Source of the DNA: a bacterium
Lineage (GTDB): Bacteria; JAMORN01
Assembly: GCA_027063545.1 (NCBI GenBank)
Contig: JAMORN010000042.1
Coordinates: forward strand, 1-11,665
Direction: 5' to 3'
Length of the DNA: 11,665 bases
Made by a program: the position numbers and the translations under genes. Below, in pieces: positions 7,265 through 11,665 of this stretch. How positions within the stretch are numbered: position 1 is the first letter of the stretch; every line of letters begins with the position of its first letter. Under the pieces are notes generated by a model, which saw only the letters and a program-made list of their open reading frames with translations, did not search any database and had not been told where the DNA came from.

Positions 7265-7283
7265 TATTATCTTGATAGGACTT

Positions 7284-7296
7284 GGGTGTAGGGGGA
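7284..7296 (+). promoter_or_regulatory. G-rich ribosome binding region of holA
   Basis: GGGTGTAGGGGGA stands out in an A/T-rich spacer and ends 7 bases before ATG 7304. The AGGGGGA part can act as the Shine-Dalgarno sequence. Just upstream, TCCTAT (7252-7257, inside the FGE-like gene) and ATAGGA (7275-7280) form a wide inverted repeat, which could be a loose 3' structure between the two genes. Confidence 0.5.
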
Positions 7297-7303
7297 TTTT
7301 TTT

Positions 7304-8281
7304 ATGAAAAAATACTTTTTTTATGGAGAAAATTTTATAGATAGAGAACAGGCAATATTAGATTTAATAAAAGAGGAAAAAATAAAGGAAGGTATTGTCA
7401 AATTACATGGTGATGAAGATATAACATGGTATGATGTTATAGAAAAAATAGAATCTTCTGGAGGACTTTTTTCGACATTAAATTTACTATGGGTAAGAAA
7501 TATAGAGTCTATAAAGAATCCGAAGGGCTCAAAAAATGTAGAGGATGAGTTTATTGATTTTTTAGAGAAGAATTTTGATTTACCAATAATTTTGGTTCTT
7601 GAAGCTACTAAAATAGATAAAAGAAAGAAGTTGTATAAATATATTTTAAGGAATTTTAAGGTTGAAAAGGAATTTAAATGGCCTTATGAAAATCAAATAT
7701 TAAAATGGATAGAGGAAAAAGCAAAAAAGAAGGGGTTGATTCTTGATCAAGAGAGTTTATACTATATTGCTATTTCAAGTTCTATTTATGAAATAGATAA
7801 AGAATTAGAAAAGATTAAAATTTTTGCAGAGGATCTAGATGGAAATATAACAAAGGATTTTTTAATAGAGGTTATAGGTCTTCATAAAATTGAATCAGTT
7901 TATTCTTTGCAGGATGCTATAATTGATAAAAATATAAATAGGTTTTTAAGAATTTATGATAATTTAGTTAGAAATGGCGAGAATATTCATACAATATTTT
8001 ATGTAATAACATCTACCTTTGAAAGACTTTTATATATATCTGTAAATCTGAATAAATCTGTAAAAGATATTGGTAAAGAACTTGGAATTCCATTTTTCAT
8101 TATTGCTTCAAAAAAATGGATAGATAAAGTAAAAAAATATCATTCTTCTGAAAATATAATAGAGACATTAACTAATCTAAATAATCTAGAATTTGCCTTT
8201 AAAACAGGCTATATCAAAAATTTGAATGTAGGCCTAGAAAGTATAATATTGGATTATTTAAATGGAGAATCTAAATTTTAA
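7304..8281 (+). CDS. holA: DNA polymerase III subunit delta
   Basis: HolA is the clamp-loader subunit that opens the beta sliding clamp ring during replication, in the cytoplasm. The 325 residues match the family in length and order. Residues 3-9 (KYFFYGE) begin the AAA+-like domain I. GGLFSTLNLLWVRNIE (53-68) is the usual strand after the clamp-binding segment. VLEATKIDKRKKLYK (98-112) contains the conserved Lys-Arg-x-Lys-Leu patch. LKWIEEKAKKKGL (133-145) starts domain II, ELEKIKIFA (167-175) follows, and residues about 195-320 form the helical collar domain, with KTG at 300-302. Delta lacks a functional Walker A motif, and none is seen here. It sits among envelope genes without another replication gene, so it is best read as a housekeeping passenger of the operon. 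Its 3' end overlaps the next gene by 20 bases. Confidence 0.9.
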   Translation: MKKYFFYGENFIDREQAILDLIKEEKIKEGIVKLHGDEDITWYDVIEKIESSGGLFSTLNLLWVRNIESIKNPKGSKNVEDEFIDFLEKNFDLPIILVLEATKIDKRKKLYKYILRNFKVEKEFKWPYENQILKWIEEKAKKKGLILDQESLYYIAISSSIYEIDKELEKIKIFAEDLDGNITKDFLIEVIGLHKIESVYSLQDAIIDKNINRFLRIYDNLVRNGENIHTIFYVITSTFERLLYISVNLNKSVKDIGKELGIPFFIIASKKWIDKVKKYHSSENIIETLTNLNNLEFAFKTGYIKNLNVGLESIILDYLNGESKF

Positions 8282-9089
8282 TTTGTTCTCTAGTTTTGAA
8301 TTTTATCGTCATTTTTCTAATGGGTACAATATTTTTAATCAAGATGGCGTCTTTAGTGTATGGAAAAAAAATATTTATAAAAAATTATATTTAGGTATAT
8401 ATGGATTTTACAGTATTTATTTCTATAATCTAAGCTTTACTGACCTTTTTAAGAAGTATGATATAATTGAATTTGTGGATCTTTTTAATAAAATAGATGA
8501 GAAAGATTTTAAATACACCACATATACAGAGTGGAATTTTAGTTTTATTGATTATAAAAAAGATACTCTTTTCAAAAATATACCTAAAAGAAAAAAACAA
8601 TATATAGAGAAATATTTAAAGTTAGAGAAAAAAGGAGAGATCCTTTTTATAAAGGAGAATAATATAAATATATTCAAAGAAATACAAAAAGAACATGAAA
8701 GTATTTTAGGATATAAAGGTTTTCCTATTAGTATTTTAAAAAATTTTTTAAAAGAAGATTATACGGATATGTTTTATCTTAAATATAAGGACAAAGTTGT
8801 ATCTTCAGTTATTTTATTTAAAGAAGATAAAAAGATTTATTATTTTTTAAATGTTAGTAACTTAATAGTTAGAAAAATTCATGGTTTAGGTGATTTTCTA
8901 TTATATAAGCTTATTACATACTATAAGAATGAAAACAGTATTTTTATGTTAGGTCATACACCTCTATATAATAAATCTTTACTTAATTATAAACTAAATT
9001 TTGCTACAGATAATTTTAATTTTAAGATCTATAAGATTTTTAAGAATAGATTTTGGTATAGTTTATTTAAACTAAAAGAGAAAATATGA
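8262..9089 (+). CDS. FemAB/GNAT-fold acyltransferase-like protein, function unknown
   Basis: This 275-residue soluble protein has no signal peptide or membrane segment. The second half follows the GNAT/FemAB-like pattern. IPKRKKQYIEKYLKLEKKGE (107-126) resembles the basic helix before the fold, and KEIQKEHESILGYKGFP (139-155) matches the helix with a Gly-x-x-Gly turn seen in FemAB/BioF2-like proteins. KDKVVSSVILFKEDKKIYYF (176-195) gives the central strands. GLGDFLLYKLITYY (208-221) sits where GNAT proteins bind the acyl-CoA pantetheine, and FMLGHTPLYN...NYKLNFATD (228-250) ends the fold with the usual Tyr-Lys-x-x-Phe. The substrate is unknown; the 4-base overlap with a glycosyltransferase suggests a glycolipid, wall or polysaccharide modification. 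ATG 8262 lies inside holA with only a weak GGA upstream, so initiation is probably coupled. The N-terminal 100 residues are not recognised. Confidence 0.6.
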   Translation: MENLNFNLFSSFEFYRHFSNGYNIFNQDGVFSVWKKNIYKKLYLGIYGFYSIYFYNLSFTDLFKKYDIIEFVDLFNKIDEKDFKYTTYTEWNFSFIDYKKDTLFKNIPKRKKQYIEKYLKLEKKGEILFIKENNINIFKEIQKEHESILGYKGFPISILKNFLKEDYTDMFYLKYKDKVVSSVILFKEDKKIYYFLNVSNLIVRKIHGLGDFLLYKLITYYKNENSIFMLGHTPLYNKSLLNYKLNFATDNFNFKIYKIFKNRFWYSLFKLKEKI

Positions 9090-10219
9090 GAATTTTAGAA
9101 GTAATAAATGGAGTATCAATACATTCTACACTATGGGTTGAAGCTTTATATAAAAAAGGATATGATGTTTATGTATTTTTCCCTGATGAAGAATACAAAA
9201 TGGGTAGTCTTATCCCTAAAGAAAGAATCTTTTATTCATCTTTTTTAAAGTATAGATATAAAAATAAACTTTTTAGATATCTAAATTGGGGTTTTGAATT
9301 ATATAAAATTTATAAAAAGATAAAACCAGATATTATTCATATACAACTTGAACAATACTCTATGATATTTTTTGTTATGGATATAATAAGAAAATTTATG
9401 TTAGATTTTAAAGAGGTAAAACTTGTTTTTTCTTTAATGGGAGCCCAAACTTATTATGATATGCATCTAGCAAAGTATAAAAGTTTTATGTTTAAATATG
9501 CTATAAAAAAAAGTAAATTTGTTACCTATGATAGTATGAAAATGGAAAGTTTTTTAAGAGATTTTTTAAAAGAGGATTTTAAAGAAGAAAAAATGCATGA
9601 AATATTTTGGGGTGTTGATACAAAAAATTTAGATAAAGTTTTATATAGAGATAAATATAATCTAAGAGAAAAATTTAAAATAGATAAAAATAAATTCATT
9701 GTATTGTCAATAAGAAATTCTTTACCTAATTATAATTTAAAAATAATAGCCCAAACAGCAAAACTACTGGAAGATAGAGATGATATAGAATTTATATTTA
9801 TAGGAAGAGGAGACTTTAAGGAAGTAAAAACTATTACAAAAAATTTAGGAAATGTGAGAGTATTCGGCTTATTAAGAGGAGAGGACTATTTTAATATAAT
9901 TTATTCTAGTGATGTTGTTGTTTCTATACCTACATTTGATTCTATATCTTTGAGTGTTTTAGAATCTTTATATTTATCAAAACCTGTAATTTCAAGTAAA
10001 ATAGAGGATTTAGAGGAGTTTTTACTTGATAATGAAGTAATATTTCTTGATAAATTAACACCTAACAATCTTAAAGAAAAAATTTTATATATTAAAGATA
10101 ATTATAATAAACTCTCTAAAAACTTAAATAATTGGCGAAAAACTTTTAGAGAAAAGATAGATTTTTATGAGAACTTAGAAAAACTTGAGGAGTTATTTAA
10201 ACAAATTTTAAAATCTTAA
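9086..10219 (+). CDS. GT4-family glycosyltransferase
   Basis: It should transfer a sugar from a nucleotide donor to an envelope or polysaccharide acceptor at the cytoplasmic face. The 377 residues show the two-domain GT-B fold. The acceptor half starts at MRILEVINGVSIHSTLWVEAL (1-21), with PDIIHIQ at 81-87 and FWGVDT (174-179) near the domain joint. The donor half has FIVLSIRN (204-211), FIFIGRGD (236-243), NVRVFGLL (256-263) and the signature PTFDSISLSVLESLYLSKPV (282-301). In this signature the usual first Glu of Glu-x7-Glu is Asp285, with Glu293 retained; that substitution occurs in the family and need not inactivate. The Arg-x4-Lys-Gly patch common after the first donor strand is not evident. 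ATG 9086 overlaps the acyltransferase stop as ATGA, a strong sign of coupled translation. Donor and acceptor are unknown. Confidence 0.88.
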   Translation: MRILEVINGVSIHSTLWVEALYKKGYDVYVFFPDEEYKMGSLIPKERIFYSSFLKYRYKNKLFRYLNWGFELYKIYKKIKPDIIHIQLEQYSMIFFVMDIIRKFMLDFKEVKLVFSLMGAQTYYDMHLAKYKSFMFKYAIKKSKFVTYDSMKMESFLRDFLKEDFKEEKMHEIFWGVDTKNLDKVLYRDKYNLREKFKIDKNKFIVLSIRNSLPNYNLKIIAQTAKLLEDRDDIEFIFIGRGDFKEVKTITKNLGNVRVFGLLRGEDYFNIIYSSDVVVSIPTFDSISLSVLESLYLSKPVISSKIEDLEEFLLDNEVIFLDKLTPNNLKEKILYIKDNYNKLSKNLNNWRKTFREKIDFYENLEKLEELFKQILKS

Positions 10220-10226
10220 AAAAAAT

Positions 10227-10233
10227 AGGAGGT
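10227..10233 (+). promoter_or_regulatory. Strong ribosome binding site of the 62-residue gene
   Basis: AGGAGGT is a perfect Shine-Dalgarno core, 4 bases before ATG 10238. It is the best ribosome-binding sequence in the window and is the main support for the short gene that follows. Confidence 0.8.
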
Positions 10234-10237
10234 TAAA

Positions 10238-10426
10238 ATGGGAAAAAAGAAAGAGATTTATGGATATCTTTTTAATAGAATTGAAGAGATTGGTGGTCAA
10301 AAAATGCAGCATATAGGATTTGAACCTGAAGAAGGTGATTTTGGAACAATGTTAGAGGAATTTGTACCTAATATAGGTGATAAATTAAAGGTTAAGGTTA
10401 TATTTGAGGTTTTGGAAAAAGAGTAG
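10238..10426 (+). CDS. Small acidic protein of unknown function
   Basis: The protein has 62 residues, 13 acidic and 9 basic, with no signal peptide or membrane segment. I do not recognise the family. Two beta-prone segments, KEIYGYLFNRIEEI (5-18) and GDKLKVKVIFEVLE (47-60), frame a Gly/Glu-rich middle with QKMQHIGFEPEEGDFG (21-36). This suggests a compact beta-rich domain rather than a chance frame. The perfect Shine-Dalgarno sequence and its place 18 bases after the glycosyltransferase gene, as the last member of the + run, argue that it is real and possibly well expressed. Its last 29 bases overlap the 3' end of the convergent DUF72 gene. No Cys is present, so no zinc ribbon. Confidence 0.75.
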   Translation: MGKKKEIYGYLFNRIEEIGGQKMQHIGFEPEEGDFGTMLEEFVPNIGDKLKVKVIFEVLEKE

Positions 10427-11144
10427 AATTACAATTTTTTAATATATTTATAGTTAATATAGCATCTTTTATAGCATTTTCTGTATTATTAAATGATATA
10501 ATAATATTTTTTGCTAAATAACCTTTATTTATAAAATCTTCTAATTCCTTTTTTGTATAAGAGGAACTATAAAGTTTTCTATTACCATGTAGTCTTATAT
10601 ATAAAAACTCTTTTTCTATATTATATATCTTACTCCAATTTTTATATTTTGGGAAAGAGGGTAAAACAACATTTAATTTATTTGCCTTAAAAAACTCCTT
10701 TTCATTGTCCCAATTTTTTTCCCTTACTTCAAAAAATGGCATTATTGAATTGCTTTGAAAAAATTCATTTATTTTAAGGATTTTTTCTTTATTATATTCT
10801 TTAGGCGAAAATTTAGGTGGAAATTGTACAAGAATACCTAAGAGTTTATCATTTAGTTTTTCTTTTAATATAAGATGGTGGGAGAGAATATTAAAATCTA
10901 ACTCTTTTTTGTGTGTTATTTCTTTATATATTTTAAAAACATAGTAAAGAGGTTTTTTTCTATATGTATAGAGAGAGTTTTTTGAAATAAGTTTATAAAA
11001 TGAAGAATTAATTTCTACAAAATTGAAAAAATTTGAATAATATTCTAAAAATTTATGTCTTTTTAAAGTGGTTGGATAAAAACTTCCAATCCATGATGTA
11101 TAAAAATAACCTGCTGTTCCAATAAAAAAATTTTTTTTACCCAT
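10398..11144 (-). CDS. DUF72 (YecE-like) protein
   Basis: This 248-residue protein has a TIM-barrel-like fold and belongs to the DUF72 family, which is widespread but has no established reaction. The family motifs run in order: IGTAGYFYTSWIGSFYP (8-24), LEYYSNFFNFVEINSSFY (33-50), YVFKIYKEITH (68-78), LLGILVQFPPKF (101-112), FFEVREKNW (137-145), LYIRLHGN (181-188), the Tyr of SSSY (193-196), and IISFNNTENA (215-224) near the end. Length and domain coverage are complete. It has no signal peptide and should be cytoplasmic. Its ATG overlaps the stop of the upstream TPR gene by 8 bases (ATGGGTAA) and no Shine-Dalgarno sequence is seen, so translation is probably coupled. Its 3' end overlaps the convergent small gene by 29 bases; the overlapped residues lie past the conserved domain. 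Confidence 0.88.
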   Translation of the reverse strand: MGKKNFFIGTAGYFYTSWIGSFYPTTLKRHKFLEYYSNFFNFVEINSSFYKLISKNSLYTYRKKPLYYVFKIYKEITHKKELDFNILSHHLILKEKLNDKLLGILVQFPPKFSPKEYNKEKILKINEFFQSNSIMPFFEVREKNWDNEKEFFKANKLNVVLPSFPKYKNWSKIYNIEKEFLYIRLHGNRKLYSSSYTKKELEDFINKGYLAKNIIISFNNTENAIKDAILTINILKNCNSTLFPKPQI

Positions 11145-11665
11145 TTTTTATTTTTGATAAAAAGTATTTAGTTAGAGGTATATCATTATTTTCTATACTT
11201 AACTTTGCAAATATTGGAAAAAGATAAGAAGGAGGATTTTTGTCTAGTTCTAATAGTTTTTTCATATATAAATATCCATTTTTATAGTCATTAAGAAAGA
11301 ATAAACTTCTTATTATACCTTCAAGAGATTTAATTTGTTCCAATTTTATATTTATAGGAACCTCAAATTTAACTAGATTATTTTCAATAAGATTTAGTGA
11401 TTTTTCAAATTCTTCTTTAGCATCTTTGAATCTGTTTGCTTTTAAAAGAATCAAGCCTTTAAAGTTAAATAATATAGGATTTTTATCCTCTATTTCTAAA
11501 CTTTTATCTATATATCTTAATGAGTTTTCTATATTTTTGTTATATAAGAGCTCAATATATGAGAGATAGTAATAAACCATGTGAAGATATGAAAAAATAG
11601 TATTAAAATAATTTTTATTTATCTTAGAAATTAAATCAAGAAGTGTATTTTGAGCCTCTTTTATC
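11137..11665 (-). CDS. TPR-repeat protein, 5' part outside the window
   Basis: The frame has no stop from its TAA (11137-11139) to the right edge, giving at least 176 residues. An ATG at 11578-11580 could start a 147-residue protein, but the 28 codons upstream (ending NYFNTIFSYLH) are also amphipathic-helix-like and continue the repeat, so the gene probably begins beyond the window. Counted from that ATG, a clear tetratricopeptide repeat spans about 15-68: IENSLRYIDKSLEIEDKNP, then FNFKGLILLKANRFKDAKEE and FEKSLNLIE, with the usual Gly/Leu/Ala and Ala positions. Weaker helical pairs follow to residue 147. TPRs mediate protein contacts; the partner is unknown. It overlaps the DUF72 gene by 8 bases and lies first in that minus-strand pair. 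Confidence 0.8.
   Translation of the reverse strand, partial: IKEAQNTLLDLISKINKNYFNTIFSYLHMVYYYLSYIELLYNKNIENSLRYIDKSLEIEDKNPILFNFKGLILLKANRFKDAKEEFEKSLNLIENNLVKFEVPINIKLEQIKSLEGIIRSLFFLNDYKNGYLYMKKLLELDKNPPSYLFPIFAKLSIENNDIPLTKYFLSKIKNG

Noticed and set aside
7265-7303. Riboswitch or G-quadruplex leader before holA
   Set aside because: The spacer is only 39 bases, has two G-runs rather than four, and the G-run is adequately explained as a ribosome binding site.
1-11665. Mobile element, prophage, CRISPR array or defence island
   Set aside because: No transposase, integrase, terminal repeats, spaced direct repeats or nuclease motifs were seen, and base composition looks even throughout.

Overview
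The window is a very AT-rich stretch of bacterial chromosome, with GC at roughly a quarter by eye and Arg, Ile and Leu written mostly as AGA, ATA and TTA. It is almost fully coding, and no intergenic gap reaches 300 bases. MurB shows a peptidoglycan-making bacterium. An SppA carrying a beta-barrel-like N-terminus, and a secreted protease ending in a type-IX-secretion-like sorting domain, point to a two-membrane cell related to the FCB group or one of its uncultured neighbours (a WOR-3/Hydrothermae-like lineage would fit). That placement is inference; no rRNA or other marker is present.

Layout. At the left edge lies the tail of a + strand gene (1-57) whose last residues look like a sorting-domain end, followed by a weak terminator-like hairpin. 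A minus-strand PAS-GGDEF diguanylate cyclase (122-1147) is transcribed away from a long co-directional + strand run (1197-10426). That run has nine genes: murB, a phosphopantetheinyl transferase, a barrel-SppA fusion, a HExxH metalloprotease with a sorting tail, a secreted formylglycine-generating-enzyme (FGE)-like protein, DNA polymerase III delta (holA), a FemAB/GNAT-like acyltransferase, a GT4 glycosyltransferase, and a 62-residue protein of unknown function. Gaps within the run are 39 bases or less, and holA/acyltransferase and acyltransferase/glycosyltransferase overlap, so it reads as one operon. It is met head-on by a minus-strand pair, a DUF72 protein and a TPR protein that runs off the right edge. 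The last + gene and the DUF72 gene overlap by 29 bases.

How the genes fit together. Most operon members concern the envelope: wall precursor synthesis (MurB), carrier-protein activation (PPTase), exported proteolysis and exported FGE-like activity (three consecutive signal-peptide proteins), and sugar/acyl transfer. HolA is a housekeeping passenger. The most unusual items are the barrel-SppA fusion, the three-gene exported block with its Asp-Ser-Leu-repeat FGE-like protein, and the small protein with the strongest ribosome-binding site of the window. No mobile element, CRISPR array, tRNA or rRNA was seen.
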